Positions 10,651 through 20,284 of a stretch of 64,000 bases of DNA are shown piece after piece. Position 1 is the stretch's first letter; every line of letters begins with the position of its first letter. The stretch comes from an uncultured Sphingomonadales bacterium (lineage in GTDB: Bacteria > Pseudomonadota > Alphaproteobacteria > Sphingomonadales > Sphingomonadaceae): contig CAILBC010000027.1 in assembly GCA_903832325.1 (NCBI GenBank), positions 310,001-374,000 on the forward strand. The letters are read 5' to 3'. A program made the translations under genes and the position numbers. The notes beneath the pieces were generated by a model that ran no database searches, was not told where the DNA came from, and saw nothing but the letters and a program-made list of their open reading frames with translations.

Positions 10651-10693
10651 CCAATTGCACTGCCCGTGATAAGATCATGCTAAGTGCAGTTGG
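10651..10693. promoter_or_regulatory. Inverted repeat in the divergent ligJABC / second dioxygenase promoter
   Basis: Arms CCAATTGCACT (10651-10661) and AGTGCAGTTGG (10683-10693) pair at 10 of 11 positions across a 21-base spacer. They are centred in the 182-base region between the two divergent operons. The spacer contains the LysR-type box at 10669-10683. Probably the operator region controlling both operons. Confidence 0.55.
10669..10683 (-). promoter_or_regulatory. Candidate LysR-type box TTAGCATGATCTTAT
   Basis: Read on the minus strand this 15-mer matches the box at 15542-15556 in front of ligK at 12 of 15 positions (shared pattern TTAGCAnnATCTnAT) and contains the T-N11-A core of LysR-family sites. 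The LysR gene at 14306-15502 is the natural candidate regulator. Confidence 0.5.
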
Positions 10694-10794
10694 TTTGACG
10701 GTCGCGCGCCGGGGCCTTTGATCCAGATCAAGCCGGCCCGCGCGGCGCGCTGGCACAGCACGATCAACCCGCCCATGAAAACGGAAAACCGCCG

Positions 10795-11163
10795 ATGGCC
10801 CGCCACGATCCCGATCCGCCCATTCCCGGCACCTCGCTGTTTGACGGCCGGGCTGCGGCCAGGGGCTATGCGATCAATGCCATGTGCTATTCGTTCAACC
10901 AGGATGCCAGTCGCCGCGCCTTTCTGGCTGATGAAAACGCCTATTGCGCAAAATTCGGCCTGACCCCGGCGCAGCGCAAGGCGGTGGCCGATCGCGACGT
11001 CCCCGGCATGATCGCGGCCGGCGGCAATATCTATTACCTGGCCAAACTGGCGGGCATTTTCGGGCTGAACGTGCAGGACATCGGCGCGTTGCAAACCGGG
11101 AAAAGTGTGGCCGAATTCAAGCAATATCTGCGCGATCAGGGAAAGGATCTGGCCCGTGGCTAA
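10795..11163 (+). CDS. Second LigA-like extradiol dioxygenase alpha subunit
   Basis: A 122-residue homologue of LigA (GYAINAMCYSFNQDASRRAFLADENAYCAKFGLT, then VPGMIAAGGNIYYLAKLAGIFGL). It is shorter and clearly diverged from the ligA product at 8305-8778. It overlaps the following LigB-like gene by 8 bases, so the two form a heteromeric enzyme. Divergent from the ligJABC operon. Substrate cannot be read from sequence; gallate, 3-O-methylgallate or another protocatechuate-like catechol acid are candidates. Confidence 0.87.
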   Translation: MARHDPDPPIPGTSLFDGRAAARGYAINAMCYSFNQDASRRAFLADENAYCAKFGLTPAQRKAVADRDVPGMIAAGGNIYYLAKLAGIFGLNVQDIGALQTGKSVAEFKQYLRDQGKDLARG

Positions 11164-11995
11164 AGTTGTTGGCGCCTATTTCACCAGCCATGTGCCCGCC
11201 ATCGGCGGCGCGATCCATCGCGGCGACCAGCAGGACCCCTATTGGAAGCCGTTTTTCGACGGGTTCGACCGCGTGCACGAATGGCTTGCCGCTTTGCGCC
11301 CCGATATCGCGGTGGTGTTCAACAATGATCACGGGCTGAACTTTTTCCTCGATTGCCTGCCCACGTTTGCGGTGGGGGCGGCGGCGGAATACCACAATGC
11401 CGACGAAGGCTGGGGCCTGCCGGTCTACAAACCCTTTGCCGGATACCCGGACCTTAGCTGGCACATCATCGAACAGCTGGTGGAGGATGAATTCGATCCC
11501 GCCACCTGCCAGAAAATGCTGGTGGATCACGCACTGTCGATCCCGTTTGAACTGGCCTGGCCGGGTGTGGCGCAATGGCCGGTGCGGATCGTGCCGATCG
11601 CGATCAACACCGTGCAGCACCCGTTGCCTTCGGCCCGGCGCTGCCTGGAACTGGGGCGCAGCGTGCACCGCGCGCTGGCCAGCTGGCCCGGCGCCGAACG
11701 CGTGGTGGTGATCGGCACGGGCGGCCTGTCGCACCAGCTTGATGGCGCGCGCGCCGGGTTCATGAACCCGGAATTCGACCGGTTCTGCCTCGACGAACTG
11801 GCGCGCAACCCCGATGCGCTGACCCGCCACAGCATTCACGACATTGTGCGCCTGTCGGGCACGCAAGGCGTCGAAATCCTCAACTGGATTGCCGCACGCG
11901 GCGCGCTGGGGCCATTGGCGCGCGAAGTGCACCGCAATTACCACATTCCCATTTCGAACACGGCGGCGGCAACGCTTTTGCTCGATCCTGCATAA
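11156..11995 (+). CDS. Second LigB-like extradiol dioxygenase beta subunit
   Basis: Catalytic subunit of a class III extradiol dioxygenase, 279 residues with a GTG start inside the end of the preceding alpha gene. Iron ligands and catalytic residues of LigB are kept: His12 (TSHVPA), His59 (NNDHG), Glu240 (GTQGVE) and His193 (GTGGLSHQLDGARAG). Differences around the active site from the LigB at 7460-8302 (for example NNDHGLNFF in place of YNDHASAF) suggest a different substrate. Gallate is a reasonable guess, since LigM encoded at 44.2 kb can make gallate from 3-O-methylgallate; this is inference. Confidence 0.87.
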   Translation: MAKVVGAYFTSHVPAIGGAIHRGDQQDPYWKPFFDGFDRVHEWLAALRPDIAVVFNNDHGLNFFLDCLPTFAVGAAAEYHNADEGWGLPVYKPFAGYPDLSWHIIEQLVEDEFDPATCQKMLVDHALSIPFELAWPGVAQWPVRIVPIAINTVQHPLPSARRCLELGRSVHRALASWPGAERVVVIGTGGLSHQLDGARAGFMNPEFDRFCLDELARNPDALTRHSIHDIVRLSGTQGVEILNWIAARGALGPLAREVHRNYHIPISNTAAATLLLDPA

Positions 11996-12000
11996 TGTGT

Positions 12001-12456
12001 TCAGCCCGAATTGCACCCCATGCTGAGGCTGGTGTTGGTCGATTTGACAATCCGCACCGCGTCCCGCGCTACGCCCGGCGCGATTTCGGCATGGACATTG
12101 TCATCGAGATCGCTTTGCCCGGGCTTGTGAAAGGCCAGCTTGAACTTGCGCTGGCTTAGCAGCAGGCTTTCATCGAGCGGTTTGCACCCGGTCGATTTCG
12201 TCATGCGCAGCCCGACCAGCTGGCCATCGGCGTCATAGATCAGGTCATAGCCGAATTCGGCGTTGATGTCGGTCACATCCTTGATTCCGGGGCATTCCTT
12301 GCGCACCGCGGCGCAAACCTGCTCGGTCTCCGGCTCCTGGTCGGGGCCCACCTGCCAGCGCGGCACGGGGAAGAAGGCAAAAGGTGCCGATTTGTCGGCC
12401 GCCAGCACGCCCGTGCCGGCAAACAGCGCAATCAGCGCCAGGGGCAAGATCCGCAT
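12001..12456 (-). CDS. Secreted protein of unknown function
   Basis: A 151-residue protein beginning MRILPLALIALFAGTGVLAAD, a clear Sec signal peptide with cleavage after Ala-Ala near residue 20. The mature part holds four cysteines (VCAAVRKECPG, STGCKP, MGCNSG) that could form disulfides in the periplasm. I recognise no family. I prefer the ATG at 12456, preceded by GGGGGAAC, to the longer frame. It ends five bases from the second ligB-like gene on the other strand. Confidence 0.65.
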   Translation of the reverse strand: MRILPLALIALFAGTGVLAADKSAPFAFFPVPRWQVGPDQEPETEQVCAAVRKECPGIKDVTDINAEFGYDLIYDADGQLVGLRMTKSTGCKPLDESLLLSQRKFKLAFHKPGQSDLDDNVHAEIAPGVARDAVRIVKSTNTSLSMGCNSG

Positions 12457-12554
12457 CTGCCAGTTCCCCCGTATATCGCGGCCATGGCGGCATGGCGCGC
12501 AGCGCAGAGTGCGCCCGGACGGTGGGATTTGCAATTGGTACGCGCGGTATCCGG

Positions 12555-13109
12555 TCAGGCTATTCCGTTTCCGGCCATTCCGTTTCCAGTCATTCCGTTT
12601 CCAGTAATTTCGGCATGATCGACGTCGGGCACCGGCTGCTCGCCCGCCAGCGTGCGCATGAACAGCCGCGCCGCCAGCCAGGGCTCCAGAAAACGGCCCG
12701 CGACATAAAGCACCGCAAACAGCACCGCAAAGACCCGGCCGGAAATGCGCGCGCTGTCGATCACCGCCGAAATGCCGAGGAAAAACGGTGAGGCCAGCAG
12801 GCAGAACAGCAGCGCCCGGCTGTGCAGCACATAGCGCAGTTCGCTGCCTGCCAGGGCGGTCACCACGTGCAGCGTGCCCTGTTCAAACACCGCCAGCTTG
12901 TCCTGCGACAGCGGATCAATTTTGGAAAACGTCAGCCTGTCACCATCGCGCTGCCGCGTCGTGCCCGGTTCGCGCAGCAGCGTGTCGATCAGCGCCAGCG
13001 CCTCGTCGCCCGATTGGCGGGGGGCCAGCGGCACGGTTCCGCGCACGGTCCAGATCCAGTCGATCAGCCGCAGCGCGCGCGCCGCAGGCGTGGCCGCCGG
13101 CAGGATCAT
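12555..13109 (-). CDS. Membrane protein of unknown function with repetitive C terminus
   Basis: A 184-residue protein with a hydrophilic first half and two predicted membrane helices (about 99-115, LLFCLLASPFFLGISAVI, and 122-140, VFAVLFAVLYVAGRFLEPWL). The last 17 residues are a 5-residue tandem repeat (TGNGM/AGNGI) encoded by three 15-bp DNA repeats at 12561-12605. The ATG overlaps the stop of the upstream hydroxylase as ATGA. No known domain recognised; the tail looks like a recent expansion. Confidence 0.65.
   Translation of the reverse strand: MILPAATPAARALRLIDWIWTVRGTVPLAPRQSGDEALALIDTLLREPGTTRQRDGDRLTFSKIDPLSQDKLAVFEQGTLHVVTALAGSELRYVLHSRALLFCLLASPFFLGISAVIDSARISGRVFAVLFAVLYVAGRFLEPWLAARLFMRTLAGEQPVPDVDHAEITGNGMTGNGMAGNGIA
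12561..12605. repeat. 15-bp tandem repeat, three copies
   Basis: Three 15-base units of the form CATTCCGTTTCCAGT, two identical and one with three changes. They encode the last residues of the membrane protein at 12555-13109. One of many short tandem duplications in this window. Confidence 0.9.
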
Positions 13110-14107
13110 TCCGCCGGCACTGCGGTCGGCGCGCGCCAGGTGCGGGCGCGGTCGATCAGCGGCTGGAAGGTATAAAGCATCTGTTCGCGGATCGACATGC
13201 GGCGCCCGCCTTCCTGGCCGACCAGTTCGGCCTCATCATCCACGCAAGTGCCAAACATGCGATCGATGAAAATGAAAGTGTTGGCATAATTGCAGCGCGT
13301 GCTTTCATAATCCTGCGAATGGTGCAGGCTGTGATGTTCCACCGTGTTGAACAGATAGAGCCACCAGCGCGGACTGTTGAACCGGATATTGGCGTGGCTG
13401 TAGATGCCCATGGCCATGCCGATTCCGCCCGCCGCCAGCCCGGCGCGCGGCACGAAATCGAAAAACCCTTCGATCCCCAGCCCGATCAGGAAAATCTCGG
13501 TCGGGTTGCCGATTGCGCCTTTCAGTGTGTTCAGCTGCGTGATGAAATGGTGCGGCGCGTGCGACAGCCACAGCGGGTGCCAGTTGTGCATCGCGCGGTG
13601 CATCCAGTACTGGCCGAAATCGAAAATGAACAAGCCCAGAAACACCTGGAGCAGAAACGGAATATGCCCCGCCCAGGCCGTATGGATGTTCAGATAGTGC
13701 TTGATCGCATCGATCGCCGGGCCGCTGCCGATGTGCTTGGCAACAAACTTGATCAGCGTCACGCTGACCGCGACATAGAACAGGTCGGTCGCCAGTTCCT
13801 TCCACGTCAGGCGCCAGCTTGCATGGCGTTCGCTGACCCATTCGAGGCCGAGAATGAGCACCTTGAACGCAATGCCGATGCCGATGCCCACGGCCACTGT
13901 GGCGTATTTGTCGGGCGCGAAAGTCCAGAACGCGATCATCGCGAACAGCATCACCGGCTGGAACCAGGTGAACACGAACTGTTTCACCGGGCCGCCTTCG
14001 ACCGGACGGCGATTGGGGAAAAACGGCCGGCGGGCAGTTTGCGCAACACTAGCGTCCTGCCCGGCAGGCACGCGCATGTCAGCAGAATCGAGATAGGCAG
14101 TGTTCAA
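13106..14107 (-). CDS. Sterol desaturase / fatty acid hydroxylase family protein
   Basis: Integral membrane di-iron enzyme of 333 residues. The His clusters of the family are present: HRAMH (170-174), HAPHH (183-187) and EHHSLHHSQDYES further on, between several hydrophobic segments. These proteins hydroxylate or desaturate lipids, carotenoids or hopanoids in the inner membrane. ATGA overlap with the following membrane protein suggests joint function. No link to aromatic degradation can be seen beyond position. Confidence 0.88.
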   Translation of the reverse strand: MNTAYLDSADMRVPAGQDASVAQTARRPFFPNRRPVEGGPVKQFVFTWFQPVMLFAMIAFWTFAPDKYATVAVGIGIGIAFKVLILGLEWVSERHASWRLTWKELATDLFYVAVSVTLIKFVAKHIGSGPAIDAIKHYLNIHTAWAGHIPFLLQVFLGLFIFDFGQYWMHRAMHNWHPLWLSHAPHHFITQLNTLKGAIGNPTEIFLIGLGIEGFFDFVPRAGLAAGGIGMAMGIYSHANIRFNSPRWWLYLFNTVEHHSLHHSQDYESTRCNYANTFIFIDRMFGTCVDDEAELVGQEGGRRMSIREQMLYTFQPLIDRARTWRAPTAVPAE

Positions 14108-14220
14108 TGTCTGACCCCATGAAGCGCGGGCGCGACGATCGCGGTTCAGCCTTCGGCGGTCAGGTTATACGCATGCCTCAAACTCCGGCCGGTACGCCAA
14201 ACGGCGTATGCGACACTACC

Positions 14221-14276
14221 CAATGGGGCATGGCCAATGGGGCATGGCCAATGGGGCATGGCCAATGGGGCATGGC
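14221..14276. repeat. 14-bp tandem repeat, four exact copies
   Basis: CAATGGGGCATGGC is repeated four times exactly, followed by a degenerate fifth copy to 14290. It fills the gap between the hydroxylase start and the end of the LysR gene (14108-14305), which otherwise holds no gene. Confidence 0.95.
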
Positions 14277-14305
14277 CTTTGGCGCATGGCTTCTGGCGGT
14301 ACGGT

Positions 14306-15502
14306 TCAGTTTCCCGATACCGCCAGCAGATCGGCCATGAATTCGGCCTGCACCGCGGTGGGCCGCCATGATGCGCGGGTGGTCACGCCAATCACGCGGT
14401 GAAACGGGCGGGGCAGCGTGCCGAGCGATGTCAGCCAGCGCGCTTCCAGTTCCACCGCGACCTGATCGGGCGAAACCAGCGTGAGAAAATCGCTGTCGAT
14501 CAGCACCTGGCGAATGGTCATCACCGATCCGGATTCCACCGGCACGGCGGGCGGGTCCAGGCCGGCCTCGGCAAACATGCCATCAAGCGAATCGCGCAAG
14601 GGCGCGCCGCGCGCGGGCAGGATCCAGCTGTACCGCGCCAGATCCTGCAGTTCGGGCCCCCTGCCGACCAGCAGATTGCCGGCAGATGGATGGCCGGCCA
14701 GCGGGTGATCCGGGCGCGCCACCACCACCGGTTCATCCGCAAACAGCGCGGTCTGTACCAGATCGGGCTCTACCAGCGGTTCGCGCAGCGCGCCGATCAT
14801 CAGGTCGATCTGGCCATTGCGCAAAGGTTCGACCAGTTCTGCGCGCGCGCCTTCGGCAATGGCGATGCGCACGCGCGGGTGGCGTTTCAAAAACCGGGTG
14901 ACCGCCGCCGGCAGGACGCGCGCGCGCGACAGCGGCATGGCGCCCACTGTGATACGGCGGATTTCGCGGCCTTTCAGCGCCTCGATTTCGGCAAGGCCAG
15001 CCTCAAGCTCCACCCGGGCAAGGCGGAAAGTGCGCGCCAGGGCATGGCCGGCCTCGGTCATCACCACCGCATTGCTGCGCCGTTCGACCAGCAGCTTGCG
15101 CAGCGACAGCGACAGATCCTTGATCGCGCGGTGGAGTGTGGGCACGGCCAGCCCCGTGGCCAGGCTTGCCCCTTGATAGCTGCCGCTGTCGGCCAGCGCG
15201 AGCAGCGCGCGCAGCCGGGCAGTGGTGACATGCGGGCTGATCGCGTGATCGAACGCAGCGCGAATGCGCGGCGCGAACAGGTCTGCGGCCGGGGTGGGCA
15301 CCATGCCATCGTGGCGACGTTCGAACAGCGGCAGGCCGATCTGGCTTTCCACCCGGGCCAGCGCCTGGGTCAGCGCCGGCTGGGTCAGGTTGACCGCGCG
15401 CGCCGCCGCGCCCATCGTGCCCAGATCGGCAATCCGCGCGATCGCGGCGAGATGCCGCAAGTTGTAATTCCAGATATCCAAGCCGGCATCCCTGTTAAGC
15501 AA
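14306..15502 (-). CDS. LysR-type regulator with duplicated helix-turn-helix
   Basis: Predicted regulator of the protocatechuate genes. The usual LysR layout is one N-terminal winged helix plus a substrate-binding domain, about 300 residues. Here there are 398. Residues 15-75 (LAAIARIADLGTMGAAARAVNLTQPALTQALARVESQIGLPLFER) form a normal LysR helix-turn-helix. Residues 93-150 (LRALLALADSGSYQGASLATGLAVPTLHRAIKDLSLSLRKLLVER) form a second, diverged one. The effector domain follows from about 180. It is divergent from ligK. TTAGCAnnATCTnAT boxes occur at the ligK promoter and in the ligJABC promoter, so it may act like SYK-6 LigR. The start is uncertain within a few codons. Confidence 0.85.
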   Translation of the reverse strand: MLNRDAGLDIWNYNLRHLAAIARIADLGTMGAAARAVNLTQPALTQALARVESQIGLPLFERRHDGMVPTPAADLFAPRIRAAFDHAISPHVTTARLRALLALADSGSYQGASLATGLAVPTLHRAIKDLSLSLRKLLVERRSNAVVMTEAGHALARTFRLARVELEAGLAEIEALKGREIRRITVGAMPLSRARVLPAAVTRFLKRHPRVRIAIAEGARAELVEPLRNGQIDLMIGALREPLVEPDLVQTALFADEPVVVARPDHPLAGHPSAGNLLVGRGPELQDLARYSWILPARGAPLRDSLDGMFAEAGLDPPAVPVESGSVMTIRQVLIDSDFLTLVSPDQVAVELEARWLTSLGTLPRPFHRVIGVTTRASWRPTAVQAEFMADLLAVSGN

Positions 15503-15541
15503 TCTTGCCTGTTGTGCAATCTTGTCGTGCAGGCCGGCCTT

Positions 15542-15556
15542 TTAGCAAAATCTAAT
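15542..15556 (+). promoter_or_regulatory. Candidate LysR-type box TTAGCAAAATCTAAT upstream of ligK
   Basis: Contains the short palindrome TTAG-N6-CTAA with a T-N11-A core, 104 bases before the ligK start. It matches the box at 10669-10683. Two direct GCAATCTTG repeats (15499-15507 and 15516-15524) lie just upstream, partly inside the start of the LysR gene. Confidence 0.5.
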
Positions 15557-15659
15557 GGCTTGGCCAGAGTTCCGGCTTTTCCTGCCCGCCCGTCGGGCGC
15601 AACCCGGCGCGCAAGTCCTGAAAACGGGGCCCCCCCAAACCGAAGCGAGTGTTGCCACC

Positions 15660-16326
15660 ATGAGCGGTATTGTCGTCCAGACCATCGAACGCGCCCCGTT
15701 GGACATCATCGACGGCCTTGCCCGATGCGGCGTGGCCACCGTGCACGAGGCGCAGGGCCGCACCGGCCTGCTGGCAAGCACCATGCGTCCGATCTATCGC
15801 GGCGCGCGGATCGCGGGATCGGCGGTCACGATCAGCGCGCCTCCGGGTGATAACTGGATGGTTCATGTCGCGATCGAGCAGTTGCGGGCGGGTGACATCC
15901 TGGTGCTGGCGCCGACAAGCCCGTGCGAAGATGGCTATTTCGGCGATCTGCTGGCCACTTCGGCGCAGGCGCGCGGCTGCCGCGGGCTGGTGATCGATGC
16001 CGGGGTGCGCGATGTGCGCGATCTGACCGAAATGCAGTTCCCGGTCTGGTCAAAGGCGATTTTTGCGCAAGGCACCGTGAAAAACACGCTGGGCTCGGTC
16101 AATGTGCCGGTGGTCTGTGCCGGCGCGGCGATCAATCCGGGCGATGTGATCGTGGCCGATGATGATGGCGTCTGCGTCGTGCCCCGCGCCACCGCCGCCG
16201 CCGTGCTCGCCGCCGCGCAGGCGCGCGAAGCGAACGAGGCGGACAAGCGCGAAAAGCTGGCCGCCGGCGTGCTGGGGCTCGACATGTACAAGATGCGCGA
16301 GCGGCTCGCCGAAATGGGCCTCAAAT

Positions 16327-16334
<8 letters not shown>
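15660..16334 (+). CDS. ligK: 4-carboxy-4-hydroxy-2-oxoadipate aldolase
   Basis: Cleaves 4-carboxy-4-hydroxy-2-oxoadipate to pyruvate and oxaloacetate, the last step of the protocatechuate 4,5-pathway. It has 224 residues of the HMG/CHA class II pyruvate aldolase (RraA-like) family: [15 protein letters not shown], the [14 protein letters not shown] phosphate-like loop, and [20 protein letters not shown] with the Arg/Asp metal-site residues, then [16 protein letters not shown]. The ATG at 15660 fits the family N terminus; the frame is open farther up but not conserved-looking. Overlaps ligU by 8 bases. Confidence 0.95.
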
Positions 16335-18292
<1,958 letters not shown>

Positions 18293-18334
18293 AAAACGCT
18301 TGCAGTCGGCGCGCAAGGCTGGTGAGATTGGCCT

Positions 18335-19216
18335 ATGCCTGACGAAAATCCTGCGGCCATGCGCCTTGATCTGTTCCGATCCCTGTGGGGCTGGCCCACC
18401 GGGCCCGGCGCCGATTGGGCGCGCTGCGGTGCCGAATGCCGCGAAAACGGCTTTGTCGGGGTGGAGGCGCGGCTGCCCGCCGATCCCTTTGCCCGTCGCG
18501 CGCTGAAGGCGGCGCTGGCGGGGGAAGGGCTCGGCTATATCGCGGTGGTGTTCACTGGCGGCGATGTCATTCCCGATCAGCGCTGGACTGTGGCCCAACA
18601 TCTGGACCGGTTGGCCCAGGCGATTGACGGCGCGCGCGAAGTGGGCGCGCGGTTCATCAATGTGCTGCCCGGCAACGATCGCTGGGCGCTGGCCATGCAG
18701 GTTGATTTTTTCGGGCGGGCGCAAAGTCTGGCCGATGCGGCGGGCATCACCTGCAGCTTTGAAATCCACCGCGCCACGTCGCTTTACAGCCCGTGGGTCG
18801 CGCTCGAGGTGATCGCGCAAGTGCCGGAATTGCGCTTTACCGCCGATCTCAGCCACTGGGTGGTGGTGTGCGAACGGTTGCTGGATGATCCGGCCGACGA
18901 TCTGGCACCGTTCCTGTCGCGCGTGCACCATGTTCAGGCACGCGTCGGCTATGACCAGGGTCCGCAAGTGCCGCATCCGGCCGCGCCCGAATATGCCGGC
19001 GCGCTGGCCTGGCACCAGGCGATGTGGCAGCGCGTGTGGGCCTGTCATCGGGCGCAAGGCCGCACGGAAACCACCGTGACTCCCGAATTCGGCCCCGATG
19101 GCTATACCCACCTGCTGCCCTTTACCCGCGCCCCGGTCGCCGACATATGGGATCTCAATCGCTGGATGGCGCGCACGACCCGCGATCAGTTCACCGCATG
19201 GAGCCAGACGGCATGA
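18335..19216 (+). CDS. Xylose-isomerase-like TIM-barrel protein in the ligKUI operon
   Basis: A 293-residue protein of the sugar phosphate isomerase/epimerase (AP endonuclease 2) TIM-barrel superfamily. Visible family parts are FVGVEARLP, RFINVLPGNDRWALAMQVDFFGRAQSLADAAGITCSFEIHRATSLYSPW (metal-ligand Glu and His), LRFTADLSHW and ETTVTPEFGPDGY. These proteins bind a divalent metal and isomerise or epimerise hydroxy-keto compounds. It overlaps the next gene by ATGA and follows ligI, so it is part of the operon. No known protocatechuate step needs it, so the substrate is open. Confidence 0.82.
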   Translation: MPDENPAAMRLDLFRSLWGWPTGPGADWARCGAECRENGFVGVEARLPADPFARRALKAALAGEGLGYIAVVFTGGDVIPDQRWTVAQHLDRLAQAIDGAREVGARFINVLPGNDRWALAMQVDFFGRAQSLADAAGITCSFEIHRATSLYSPWVALEVIAQVPELRFTADLSHWVVVCERLLDDPADDLAPFLSRVHHVQARVGYDQGPQVPHPAAPEYAGALAWHQAMWQRVWACHRAQGRTETTVTPEFGPDGYTHLLPFTRAPVADIWDLNRWMARTTRDQFTAWSQTA

Positions 19217-20262
19217 CCACATTCGAAGCCCTGCCGATCATCGATGTCACCCGCCTGTTCAGCGACAGCCTGGCCGACCGGCAGGCCGTGGCCGATGAAC
19301 TGGGTCGCGCCTCACGCGAGGTGGGGTTTTTCTACATTCGCGGGCACGGCATCACGGCAGAACGGATCGCGGCGCTGCGCGCGGCGACGGCGGCGCTGTT
19401 TGCGCACGATTTCGACTGGAAAATGCAATGCCACATCGGGCTGGGGCGCGGGCACAAGGGCTATGTGCCCGAAGGGTCCGAATGGTACGGATCGGGGCGC
19501 CCCGATCTGAAGGAGGCGTGGGATATCGGCTTTGAAGCCGCCGACGATCATCCGTTCGTGCAGGCCGGGCAGCCGCTGATCGGGGGCAACAAGTGGCCGG
19601 CGCTGCCCGGGTTTCGCGATGCGGTCGATGCCTATTATGCCGATGTCTTTGCGCTGGGGCGCACGCTGTTTCAGGGCTTTGCGCTGGCGCTGGGGCAGGA
19701 CGAACACGCGTTTGACCATCTGGTGACTTGCCCGCCGTCAAAACTGCGGCTGATCCACTATCCGGTCGATCCGTCGGCCGAGGACGCGCCGGGGATCGGC
19801 GCGCACACCGATTATGAATGCTTCACGCTGCTGCTCGCCGACCAGCCGGGGCTGGAAGTGCTCAACGGCGAAGGGCGCTGGATCGATGCGCCGCCGGTCA
19901 GCATCGAGGGCGAAGAACTGTTCGTGATCAACGTGGGCGACATGCTGGAGGTGATGACCGCCGGGCAATTCGTCGCGACCACGCACCGCGTGCGCAAAGT
20001 GCGCGACGAACGCTATTCGTTTCCGCTGTTCTTTGCCTGCGACTACGCGACGAAGATTCGCCCACTGCCCGATTTTGACCCCACCGGCGAAAAGACCGCC
20101 GAATATCCCGATATTTCGATCGGTGATCACATGTGGTCGATGGCGTTGCAGACGTATCGCTATCTGCGCGACAAAGTGGCGGCGGGCGAACTGGCACTGC
20201 CCGAAAATGCGCGCGGCACGCACACGTTCGGCCAGTTCAAGACGCTTGAACAGACCCCCTGA
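19213..20262 (+). CDS. 2-oxoglutarate/Fe(II)-dependent oxygenase
   Basis: A 349-residue member of the isopenicillin-N-synthase-like family. The N-terminal DIOX_N part reads LPIIDVTRLF...REVGFFYIRGHGI. The jelly-roll core holds the Fe(II) triad His198, Asp200 (GAHTDYE) and His258 (TTHRV), and the 2-oxoglutarate-binding Arg267/Ser269 (RYS). It would hydroxylate or oxidatively modify a small molecule using O2. It is the last gene of the ligK operon, translationally coupled to the xylose-isomerase-like gene, so the two probably act in sequence on one compound. Substrate unknown. Confidence 0.85.
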   Translation: MTTFEALPIIDVTRLFSDSLADRQAVADELGRASREVGFFYIRGHGITAERIAALRAATAALFAHDFDWKMQCHIGLGRGHKGYVPEGSEWYGSGRPDLKEAWDIGFEAADDHPFVQAGQPLIGGNKWPALPGFRDAVDAYYADVFALGRTLFQGFALALGQDEHAFDHLVTCPPSKLRLIHYPVDPSAEDAPGIGAHTDYECFTLLLADQPGLEVLNGEGRWIDAPPVSIEGEELFVINVGDMLEVMTAGQFVATTHRVRKVRDERYSFPLFFACDYATKIRPLPDFDPTGEKTAEYPDISIGDHMWSMALQTYRYLRDKVAAGELALPENARGTHTFGQFKTLEQTP

Positions 20263-20284
20263 TCTTTGCCATCAGGCGCCAGGA

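Noticed and set aside
14221..14290. 14-bp repeats as a CRISPR array
   Set aside because: Units are directly adjacent with no spacers, so this is a simple tandem repeat.
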